A stretch of DNA of 64,000 nucleotides from Heliocidaris erythrogramma (taxonomy: Eukaryota; Echinodermata; Echinoidea; Camarodonta; Echinometridae), in assembly GCA_025617745.1 (NCBI GenBank), contig CM046857.1, positions 27,436,094 through 27,500,093 of the forward strand. Direction: 5' to 3'. The position numbers and the translations under genes are program-made. How positions within the stretch are numbered: the stretch's first letter is position 1; every line of letters begins with the position of its first letter. The notes under the pieces are model-generated. The model saw nothing but the letters and a program-made list of their open reading frames with translations. It was not told the origin of the DNA and did not search any database. Positions 55,798 to 64,000 of this stretch are shown here, in pieces.

Positions 55798-56138
55798 TTG
55801 CCCTATTGCAAGCCCGTGCATAACAACAATCTTGGAGCAGCGAACAAAATTGCCGTCGACGGTGGGTGGGGTAGTTTGTCAGTTGGGTTGTTCAGTTCGG
55901 CATTCTTCGGTCGAATGCGTATCACTGCCATTGCGTGCTCGTTAACTGAAGATGTACGGAGATTCCTGAATGTTACCCGAGTCGGACCAAGCTCCAAAAC
56001 ACCGCGAATGGCGACTTGTCGGTCCTTTTAAGTAAACAACTAGTAAATTGATTAAAGAAGATGAAAATAATGAGATGTGAAAATATGCTGCCTTTTAATA
56101 GTCTCATCTTATTCTTTTTTTTCTTTCTTCCTTTACAG
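55798..56138 (+). promoter_or_regulatory. Splice acceptor upstream of the glycosyltransferase CDS
   Basis: A long pyrimidine tract (TTCTTTTTTTTCTTTCTTCC, about 56111-56130) ends in TTTACAG at 56138, 235 nt before the start codon. This predicts a 5' UTR exon starting at 56139, with the promoter and first exon further upstream. No TATA-like promoter is convincing in the preceding 340 nt. Confidence 0.5.
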
Positions 56139-56198
56139 TTGACGGCCATCAAGACTTAGTGAGGGGAGGATATTATACACAAGGGTGGTACGTCAGAA

Positions 56199-56333
56199 AT
56201 GCCGCGCGAACGCACCGATCTTGATGCATTAAGGCAGCACTGCAAACGGAACATAGCACTGTTGCGGGCTGGTGTTAAAGATACAGACATCCTTCCGCTG
56301 AGGTGCTTAAATTTGCTTAGCAACGAACTTTGA
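56199..56333 (+). CDS. 44-codon upstream ORF in the putative 5' leader of the glycosyltransferase
   Basis: ATG at 56199 with G at -3 opens MPRERTDLDALRQHCKRN, then IALLRAGVKDTDILPL, RCLNLLSNEL and TGA, 40 nt before the main start and in a different frame. By eye the peptide looks amphipathic-helical and resembles the first two helices of a death-fold (CARD-like) domain, but it is too short to be a complete one and no further helices follow in frame. It may be a translation-repressing uORF, a remnant exon of another gene, or chance. An in-frame stop at 56160-56162 precedes it. Confidence 0.35.
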   Translation: MPRERTDLDALRQHCKRNIALLRAGVKDTDILPLRCLNLLSNEL

Positions 56334-56373
56334 AACAGTCATATTCTCCGAGTAGCGGTGTTTACATCACGTG

Positions 56374-57798
56374 ATGGGAGCGATGGTGCGAGCTTTCAGA
56401 CTCTCTCCCCGCAAGCTAGCGAGTTTAATCGCGGCTTGCTGCATCATATATTTCATCATATCATTCGGATTTCATGACTCTGGTCAACATGTACCGGACT
56501 CCAACCAACGTTGTGTTGACGCGCAATCTGACATTAGAGTTCAGACAACCACTGACGGAGAAGGCGATATAGAGTGTAAAGACGGACTCTGTGAGCGCCG
56601 GCCTAGCGCAGAACTGCAGTCCAAATTTAAATTAGGTACTTGGAATTCGTGGTACTCCTCCCCTGGGTATCATAAACGTTACGATGTCAACTGTTCGGGG
56701 ATAATACATAATAATCATACAATCATACGTCAAGCTTACGAGTTGATCCGTGACGGGAAGGTGATGATACCGTGTGACGAAACAGTGACGGATTGGACCA
56801 AAGATTGCCCATCGTACAGACGACAGCGCCGATATCCGCTCAAAGCGCTATCGGTGGAAGAATCGGACTACCCGCTTGCGTACATTATCGTCGCGCACAA
56901 GGAAGCGGCTCAAGTCGAACGTTTACTTCGAGTGATTTACCAACCGCAGAATTTCTACTGCATTCACATGGATGCAAAGTCTGGTCCAACCTTTCACCAA
57001 GCCATTCGAAATATAGCGGGTTGCTTTGATAATGTCTTCGTCGCTTCCAGGCTGGAGAATGTTCAGTACGCTGGGTTTACCCGAGTGCAGGCCGACATCA
57101 ACTGTATGAGAGACCTCGTGAAGTTCGAATGGAAATATGTGATTAATTTGTGCGGTCAAGATTTCCCGCTCAAAACCAATTTAGAAATTGTGAAACAGAT
57201 GAAAGCGTACCGTGGTCATAACGATATACCGGGGATTTACCCGGAACAGACGAACTGGTTTATTGGTAGGACTAAATTCAGACATCACCTCATACGAGGT
57301 GAGGTCATTCGAACCAACATTGAGAAACCGGATCCGCCTTATAACGCCAAAATGTACTTCGGGAATGCCTATTACGCAGCAACAAGGCAATATGTAGTAC
57401 ACCTGCTCACAGATAAGGTAGCTAATGACATTTTGGAATATTTATCAGATTCGTTGAGCCCGGATGAACATTTCTGGGTAACATTAAACCGGTACCCGGG
57501 AGTGCCGGGTGGTTATCCGAACTCCACCTGGGAATCTAACGTTCGGTTTATCCGATGGACAAACTCGGATCACTACGCACCGTGCGTGGGCAAGTACATA
57601 CGAGCTGTATGTGTAATCGGGGCCGGTTACTTGTCATATTTGTCGAGCCAGCCGCATATATTTGTGAACAAGATTCATTACGATTATGATCCTATCACCA
57701 TGCAATGTTTAGAAGAGCTCTTAGACTACAGGACGGTCTTTCCAGATGCACTATCAGAGTATATTCATGATTATCCGCGAACAAACCTCTTTCCATGA
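56374..57798 (+). CDS. Golgi beta-1,6-N-acetylglucosaminyltransferase-like enzyme (GT14, GCNT family)
   Basis: A 474-residue type II membrane protein. It has a short cytosolic tail with RLSPRK, a signal anchor at about 15-33, and a Cys-bearing stem. The GT14 Branch domain (about 166-430) reads YPLAYIIVAHKEAAQVERLL, FYCIHMDAKS, NVQYAGFTRVQADINCMRDL, YVINLCGQDFPLKTN and MYFGNAYYAATRQYV. SPDEHFWVTLNRYPGVPGG follows, whose Glu365 corresponds to the catalytic base of mouse core 2 GlcNAc transferase (Glu320). N-glycosylation sites are NCS (106), NHT (114) and NST (383). The family adds GlcNAc in beta-1,6 linkage to core 1 O-glycans or to poly-LacNAc; which acceptor this enzyme uses is unknown. ATG 56374 is chosen over 56383 because it is first and has G at -3 and +4. 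The CDS has no intron, as is common for GCNT genes. It is slightly longer than vertebrate GCNT1/3 (about 430-440). Confidence 0.93.
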   Translation: MGAMVRAFRLSPRKLASLIAACCIIYFIISFGFHDSGQHVPDSNQRCVDAQSDIRVQTTTDGEGDIECKDGLCERRPSAELQSKFKLGTWNSWYSSPGYHKRYDVNCSGIIHNNHTIIRQAYELIRDGKVMIPCDETVTDWTKDCPSYRRQRRYPLKALSVEESDYPLAYIIVAHKEAAQVERLLRVIYQPQNFYCIHMDAKSGPTFHQAIRNIAGCFDNVFVASRLENVQYAGFTRVQADINCMRDLVKFEWKYVINLCGQDFPLKTNLEIVKQMKAYRGHNDIPGIYPEQTNWFIGRTKFRHHLIRGEVIRTNIEKPDPPYNAKMYFGNAYYAATRQYVVHLLTDKVANDILEYLSDSLSPDEHFWVTLNRYPGVPGGYPNSTWESNVRFIRWTNSDHYAPCVGKYIRAVCVIGAGYLSYLSSQPHIFVNKIHYDYDPITMQCLEELLDYRTVFPDALSEYIHDYPRTNLFP

Positions 57799-57938
57799 TT
57801 ATAAATTGTGTTCTGACAAACATAATTATGAAGCGCTTATATGTCATGTTTGACCAATACGAATAAAATGTTATCTAAGGCTAGAAACAAATACATGACT
57901 TATTATGGATCAATAAAGCGTATAACGCAGTATATAAC
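57799..57938 (+). terminator. Glycosyltransferase 3' end, candidate polyadenylation signals
   Basis: AATAAA occurs at 57862-57867 and 57912-57917, 64 and 114 nt after the stop. A very short 3' UTR would result, ending before the MITE at 57939. Confidence 0.55.
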
Positions 57939-58132
57939 CAGGCCCGTAGCCGTACTCCTTCTTGGGCTGAGGTCCGCTTTTTCATGAAAAAACAACAACA
58001 CACACACACCTTTAATCGGACCCCCCCCCCCTAGCAAGGACGTGCCTTCGGCAGGTCCGTATTGATTATGACAAAAAGGTCCACTTTTGCCAAAAACGAC
58101 CCACCCCTTTAGAAACCCTGGCTACGGGCCTG
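57939..58132. mobile_element. CAGGCCCGTAGCC MITE
   Basis: Ends CAGGCCCGTAGCC and GGCTACGGGCCTG (13-bp perfect inverted repeats) are flanked by ATAAC (57934-57938 and 58133-58137). It contains C11 at 58021-58031. The CAG start is hAT-like, but the 5-bp flank is shorter than the usual 8. Confidence 0.75.
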
Positions 58133-59080
58133 ATAACGCTATATATTGAAGACTTATCAGCAATGCAATGTTCAATGATTCTCGGATAGTGCTGTTGTCT
58201 TTTCTTTGGTGCTTTATAATCTGCGATAATCATGCGTACTTGTTTGAGATTAAGACTTTTCATCTTTTGAAATGGGATTTTTTTTCTTGCCCACATTGTA
58301 AAGAGGATGTTGAGTTTTGATACACTCGGAAAATGGGTTGGTATGTACATAAACACAGAAAAAGTGAATGCACTAGAATGTAGGTATTTCGGTGTGAAAA
58401 GGCACATTTAAACTTGAAATTTGACTTAACCTTTTGTGCACAAGAGCAAAGCACAATTTTCCAATAGCTTCGATCATATTGTAAATTCAGAAGAATGCCC
58501 CCCCCCCCCCCCGGGGCAATTATGTTACACTTCTAACGACTAAGCAGTCTATGTAAAAGAAATTGTGTTCTTTAAATTTTCTCAAACTTGGAAGTGTATC
58601 GTCTAATTCTACAATCAATTAATAGTGTGAGGAAAATAACGCTTATCCACACCATGCAAAAGTAGTAGTATTATTTCGTTACCCCCGTGTGGCCATGAGT
58701 TAGCATAGAGAGGATTATGAAGAAGAAAAATATGAAAGACGATATGAGAACGAAAGGAAACCCATTTCAAAATGTTTTGTATAACTTTTGCATTACATTT
58801 ATTATTATTATAATTGAATTTTGTATGTGCATTTTGTTGGAAATGAAAAAATAAAATATGAAATATATAAGGAGAAGGAGAAAATGTTTATATCTGTTTT
58901 AGCAACTCTTCTGACTGGTATTTATATTTTTTATTTATATTCTCGTTTGTCTTGTGCAATTCCAAGAAAAAAGGATGATCAAAAATCGACAATGAAAAGT
59001 ACTATTTCATCACTTCTATTGATTCTGTTTTTTTGTTCTTTTCTTTCTCAGTAACGTACAAGTATTATCAAAGAGGACAT
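58133..59080. other. Intergenic sequence without recognised genes
   Basis: C13 lies at 58498-58512. The remainder is AT-rich with chance open frames. Confidence 0.5.
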
Positions 59081-59429
59081 CGGCTTACTTCGAACCATCG
59101 TGTGATCACGTTCACGTCACGTCGTCACGTTACCCGACCTTTCGTGAATACTAGCCCTAAATTCACGAAGGGTAGGGTGTAACATTTTGTGAAATGCCCC
59201 CCCCCTCTTATTGGCGGAAGTATCGGGCAAGTATCGCCACTTTATAAAAAAAACAGTGTTGCAAATCTACGAATACTCACGTCTCGAACCCGACACTTCG
59301 TCAATAAGAGGGGAGTATTTCACAAAAGTTACACCCTACCCTTCGTGAATTTAGGGCTTAGTATTCTGGAAAGGTCGTATCGTGACAACGTGACGTGAAA
59401 TTGATCACAGGATGGTTCGAAGTAAGCCG
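59081..59429. mobile_element. Long foldback element (349 bp) with target duplication
   Basis: The two halves are inverted copies over about 140-150 nt (CGGCTTACTTCGAACCATC at the left end, its complement at the right; shared CCCTAAATTCACGAAGGGTA and AGGGTGTAAC). The flanks carry AGGACAT on both sides (59074-59080 and 59430-59436), or GAGGACAT if the last G is counted. No ORF. A transcript would form a very long RNA hairpin. Confidence 0.88.
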
Positions 59430-59495
59430 AGGACATCTGTATCTGTTTGTCTTTCATGTGGAATGTTAGCGGAAAAAAAATCTTTCAAATTCTAT

Positions 59496-59731
59496 AATAG
59501 ACCTGTTTACTAAGTGATTCAAATTTTATGCATACTTTTGAAACAAAGGTTGTTCTTGACAACCTGAAAGCTTGCCAGAGGCTTGTCAGACATAGCAACA
59601 AGTAATGTATGCAAACTGGATTCCAAGTATTGTAGTTCATTCATTAATAACAGGTTAATGGAATACATCGTTACTAGGTCCCCAGGAAAGAAACATCCAT
59701 CAATTTGAATCACTTAGTAAACAGGTCTATT
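59496..59731. mobile_element. MITE with 30-bp perfect terminal inverted repeats
   Basis: AATAGACCTGTTTACTAAGT... (59496-59525) is matched perfectly in inverse at 59702-59731. It lies 66 bp from the previous element. Perfect arms imply recent insertion or repair. Confidence 0.85.
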
Positions 59732-61500
59732 GCAATGATACCTGTTTGTCTAAGGAGGAATGTGCAATGTTGATTTAAAAATAAAGGAGCAAACGAATCA
59801 TCCGGATCCTCCATTAAAGCTGATGATTATGTGAGTTATTGAGGCTAATAATGACAAATTCCCTATACAATTATTGTAGCTGGATAGACTCCAAGTCGAT
59901 TTCATTTTGGTTGGTCTTCATGAAATATAAGAAAGGATTTGTTAATTCCAACTATATAGCAAATGGAGCATTAATTGCACCATGTATGTCTCACGGAGAT
60001 CTTGTTAGAAAATGATTTCATTGATTTTTTAAAATTCTTAATGTGATAGTGGAAAGACAGTATCTACAATAGGCCAAAGAGATCACACATTATTCGTTAT
60101 TTTCCAGCTCATTTTTCGAGTTATAACAAATTTTTGTATATAAGCTAAGATTCTTATCAGTCATTTTCTGATATTGGCCGGCCTTGATATTGACTGATCA
60201 TTTTTCATGGACACAGTCCACTATCGACACTCCACGAGACCGACGATTTCGGTCTAGTGAAACCTCCATAAATTTGTTTAAGTCCCATGAGACCGACAGC
60301 GCACCAGACCGCTGTGTCAATCTCGCGGGTCTTCTAAATCCCGGCTCAAACAAGGCGCTAATCGTGTCTGTGAAACCAATTATATACGCATTTCATTAAG
60401 AATATTGTTTGCACTGGTTATTTTGCAAGGCTTTTGAAAAGGTATCACTCTCTCATGACGAGCAAAAGACCGTACCGGTCACAGACGCCGCGGTCCTATA
60501 TCGTCAGCAAAATGATGCCTGTTGTGAGCCGGGCTTAGCAGTTTTCATAGGATTTACTACATGTAGACCTACATTTATGGTCTCGTGGGCTTTCGTTCTG
60601 CGGGGATGTACCGCTTTATTTATGTTCCAGGGCACAGTTACATTCCGCCATTAATCTTTCGTGCTTTTACTTTAGATGTATATGCAGTAGCGGATCCAGG
60701 AATTTGAAATATGAGGGGGGGGGGGGGGCGGGGCGGGGCACCAGCAGCGAGGGAGCGAAGGGTGTGTGTGTGTGTGTGTGTGTGGGGGGGGGGGGTATTC
60801 CCCTCCCACGGTAAAAATCACAAAACAGAAAAAATTAAGGTGCCCCTGCCTGGATCTGATATGTGTAGCAATGATTTATTTGTACGTTTTGATTATTGAA
60901 GATGAAGTACATTCCTTAGTAAATATAATATCTGTGGTATGCAAGTAACTAATTTGCAGCTGTAGTACTTCTTAATATTGTTAGCAATATATAGGGCAAC
61001 TCCAACGTACGGTCCTTATACCGTAGTATATACGTTACCAGGTTTTATGCAATCGTATTTATAAAATAGGAGCATAAATTTACATTACAATATATGTAAT
61101 TTTATTAGATACTTGGTCTGATTCAATTTCTAGTAGGGTAATAAGCTTGATAGACTCATCAGACGTGCTAAAGTTTTATTATGTATCCGATAAAATATCT
61201 TGGACATGCCCTAGTATCGCCAAAATCCACCCCATTGTCATGATGGACATTATGCGTTACGTGCAAGGACTTATGATTTGATGTAAATCATTTTTGTAAA
61301 TATAAGCAATGTTTGTACATAGTTTGTAATAACACTCGTAACGGTATTTCAATTTTTTTATGCATGTACCTATTAAATCATAATGGTATGACAATACTTT
61401 CTCGTGTTTGCTTTAATTATTTTCTTATGACGCCTCGTGTACGTGTGCAACGGGCATTATGGCATGACATGGGTCACTTTATCGCTGGACAGGACACGTT
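59732..61500. other. Intergenic sequence with repeat fragments
   Basis: 60205-60310 has GACCGACGATTTCGGTCTAG and GAGACCGACAGCGC words shared with 15880 and 44950. 60687 to about 60860 is a relative of the CAGTGGCGGATCC MITE (CAGTAGCGGATCCAGG), with G11, (GT)n and G12 inside. No gene is seen. Confidence 0.45.
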
Positions 61501-61640
61501 CTGGGGGCGTTTCATCAAGTGTCTTGTCGGTGATTTTTACCGACAAATTTGCTCTCAGCCAATCAGATGCAAGGATATCAGTAGCTTATAACAGTTATTG
61601 AAACTTGTCATCGATGACAATTTTCGTGAAACAGGGCCCT
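61501..61640. mobile_element. GGGGAGCGTTT foldback MITE, copy 2 (diverged)
   Basis: The core GATTTTTACCGACAAATTTG, CTCTCAGCCAATCAGATGCA and AGTAGCTTATAACAGTT matches 44806-44870 with few changes. The ends are more diverged (CTGGGGGCGTTTCATC and GTGAAACAGGGCCCTG). Confidence 0.7.
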
Positions 61641-61878
61641 GATTACTCCAACATTGAGCAGGTGTCGGCAAGCTTTTTCACATCAAGAAATCACCGAGAT
61701 TCTATTTATTTTAGTTCCACACCAGTGAAGCGCGACATTCGAAAGGACAATCAGAAAGTGCAGCGATCACGATCAGCCTGGCCTTATATATTTATCGATC
61801 TGTGTCGTCTGTCTGCTCAAGATCGGCTTGCCTGAAAGTGAAAGCGCACCGTGCTGCGATATCTTTCTGAACGCATTT

Positions 61879-62413
61879 TTAAAGGGCAATCCAACTTTTG
61901 AAGTAGGTGGATGAAAGCAGGGCAAAATAGAAACAATGTGATGATCCTAGAGAGAAATCGGGTTAAAAATGAAAAAAGTTATAAACGTTTGAAAATTAAA
62001 ATGATGATCTCAAATTTGCAATGTTGTCAGTCGATTGTGAGGTATTCACGTACAACTCCCCCGTTTGTGACTATTATCCATTTCCGATTGAAAATATATT
62101 TTGATGGCATATATTGTTACAGCTCCCCCAGAAAGAAACAAGATCCTACAAACAAAATTTTCTTTGAAAAAAAAAATATCATTTTAGTCATTCTGTGCGG
62201 AGGACCTATAATAGGAGAGCTGTCTGCTACTAACGTCACAATGTCATTGCCAATTCGGTCAGTGTCAAATTGCCTCATAGGGATTATAACTTACAAAAAA
62301 AATCAGAACTTGCTCATTGTATTGTTTGTCCGATTTGAAACTCTCTGCTATATCTGCTTCTCTGAATTTCGGTTTTCTCTCAAAGCAACTTACTATGATA
62401 GATTTCCCTTTAA
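61879..62413. mobile_element. Possible TTAAAGGG-ended MITE containing a long chance ORF
   Basis: TTAAAGGGCAATC (61879-61891) and GATTTCCCTTTAA (62401-62413) are inverted with one mismatch. A 196-codon open frame (61911-62501) fills it, but its sequence has no domain, is Lys/Ile/Asn-rich, and overruns the right end. I take it as non-coding. Confidence 0.4.
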
Positions 62414-62535
62414 TCTGAACGGGGATACATTAAGTGCTTTGGGATTGAGACGGGTCGAAAGTACAAAGGTGGAAGTAGGGTGGGGTTGGAGGGAGCTTTA
62501 ATGTGTAAGGACGGATTTACCGTACTAGAAGACGA

Positions 62536-62646
62536 GGGGGGGGGGGGGGGATTTGTAAAGTGGATGATAGGAATTTTATGGAGAGTAAAAAGTACGAATG
62601 CTTGTTCCAGAGAGGAAGGGAACGAATGCCGAAGGCAAAGAGGGAA

Positions 62647-62678
<32 letters not shown>

Positions 62679-63236
62679 GGGGGGGTCAAGTAGAACGATA
62701 ATGATGGTCCTAATTCGTTGTATTCTGTATTTTTTTAAATCTCTTGCATAAACATTTCACGGTAACATAATAATTTAATGGTCCCATAAGTACTACATGT
62801 AGTTTGTTATAGAGATCCCACGGTATAAAGATACATGTTATGATGCATGTAATGATGCATAGAGAGGGAGGTAAAGAGAGAGGGAGGGAGATAGAGAAAA
62901 AAGTGGGAGAGAAAGAGAGAGAGGGGGGGGGGGGCAGGGAGAAAGAGGGAGAGAGAGAGAGAACGAGTGAGAGAGAGGGGGAAAGAGAGAGATGAGAAGG
63001 GAAATGGAAAGGGGAAATAATATAGCCCGTCAAAACAAAGAGATCATAGAAGAGGGCAGAGAGTGAGAAAAAGCTGCACTATGCTGGGGTGGGGGATAAT
63101 AAAGTGAGATAAATGTAAGAGAAAGGAAAAGAAGGTACATGACACTAGAGAGAAATAAATTAAAAGAATGAGAGAAAGATAGACTGCGAGGGAATGCAAG
63201 AAGCAAATGGGTGGAGAGAGGGAGAGAGAGAGAGAG
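62536..63236. repeat. GA-rich satellite with poly-G tracts
   Basis: AGAGAG runs at 62649-62669, 62860-62990 and 63212-63237 alternate with G12-G16 runs (62536-62550, 62669-62685, 62924-62934). Open frames here are low-complexity (Arg-Glu, Ser-Leu) artefacts. Confidence 0.8.
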
Positions 63237-64000
63237 ATCTATTAGCATATGTTTTCACATTTACTAAAATAATTTAAAAGTGATCATGTCTGCAGATGTC
63301 AATATACTTTATGTACCATGCTATTATTTTCAGGTTATCTGAATCTGCTTCCATAGCACGTATCGTATGCCCATATAGCAGCCTTCATTAGCTGCGCTAA
63401 AACAACTCCAGCTTTTAATGATACTGTCTATTAATAATTAATGTCGGCTCGATAATAAATGCCTTGATCGACTTTTCTCTCAAACATAGATGACACTTTG
63501 ATGAGAGATATTGGTTTGACATTTACATGGCTTTAATTTGAGATGTTCTACCTATGATATAGATGGATGGGGAAAACAAACTCGTTTTTGCATGATCAGG
63601 GATGGTATGAGCCTATGAGGTACAGGTCGACGAACTATTTGATAATGAAGATGAACAGATAGTGGAAATCGAAGATAGATTGAATATGAATGTTTGAAAT
63701 GTCATTGGTGTAATGACTATATCATTCTCTTGTGGACTTGACTATGTGTAGGTAACTGGAGTGGATTTTATTAGTAGCAAGTAATAAGGATGTAAACATA
63801 GAGTAGAGAGTGTTCTATTATACCTTCGGGGCGTTTTCTGTAGCAAAAAGAGTGCAATAACTTTTCAAAGTTATATCTGACAAATAAATGTATGAAATAA
63901 TCAATAATGTATAATTAAATTACATTTGTTCGCAGTGAACCTGATTGGAAGTGGAAGGTTCTTTTTCTGAATATGTGAAAAATTTCATTACTGCGATATA
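63237..64000. other. Intergenic sequence without recognised genes
   Basis: Unique-looking AT-rich sequence. No ORF with a recognisable domain, no repeat structure seen by eye. Confidence 0.5.

Noticed and set aside
56371-56373. GTG as start of the glycosyltransferase
   Set aside because: An animal gene should start at ATG. The next codon, at 56374, is an ATG in good context.
61911-62501. 196-codon open frame
   Set aside because: Longest unassigned frame, but Lys/Ile/Asn-rich, without any domain, and it spans a probable MITE and its boundary. Treated as chance.

Overview
This window is animal nuclear DNA. The genes have GT-AG introns, symmetric phase 1-1 EGF exons and a fibrinogen C-terminal domain, and most of the remaining sequence is transposon debris and microsatellites. 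An EGF-plus-fibrinogen gene, a family-14 glycosyltransferase, a CR1-like LINE, tRNA-derived SINEs and many foldback MITEs point to a marine invertebrate deuterostome. An echinoderm such as a sea urchin is the best guess, inferred rather than proven. No rRNA, tRNA gene or CRISPR array was seen. Many long open frames are repeats or chance openings and are left out.

Region 1 (about 3.4-33 kb, + strand) is the 3' part of a gene for a secreted or extracellular protein. Five intact 114-nt EGF exons (3370, 12476, 15193, 17530, 20715) are followed by three exons (22586, 23368, 32092) that make a complete fibrinogen-related domain ending in a stop at 32330. The start of the gene, with any signal peptide, lies upstream. 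Two further EGF exons (2329 and 20247) are broken, and blocks around exons 15193, 17530 and 20247 are recognisable duplicates, so the EGF array is gaining and losing exons. Most EGF units carry Notch-type O-glucose and O-fucose sites. The introns hold a damaged CR1-like LINE (4.4-6.9 kb), a second LINE relic (19.4-20.0 kb), a PIF/Harbinger-like element, a SINE, several MITEs, and a 1.1-kb element with about 115-bp terminal repeats and a 9-bp target duplication that carries a RecQ-like helicase fragment.

Region 2 (about 33-56 kb) has no confident gene. It holds SINE copies, foldback MITEs, two adjacent strong hairpins near 34.4 kb, a 0.93-kb tandem duplication, a TTCCGAA-rich minisatellite, (GA)n, (CT)n and poly-G/C tracts, and one weak candidate terminal exon at 46.66 kb.

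Region 3 (56.1-58 kb, + strand) holds an uninterrupted coding sequence for a Golgi type II GT14 enzyme resembling core 2 beta-1,6-N-acetylglucosaminyltransferase (GCNT). A 44-codon upstream ORF lies in its probable leader. The rest (58-64 kb) is MITEs and GA-rich satellite.

Two observations stand out. The MITE copy at 9250-9442 differs from two relatives almost only by T-to-C changes on one strand (A-to-G on the other) in both arms, which looks like strand-specific adenosine deamination of a foldback element. In the helicase-bearing element, a small palindrome inside one terminal repeat is flipped relative to the other.
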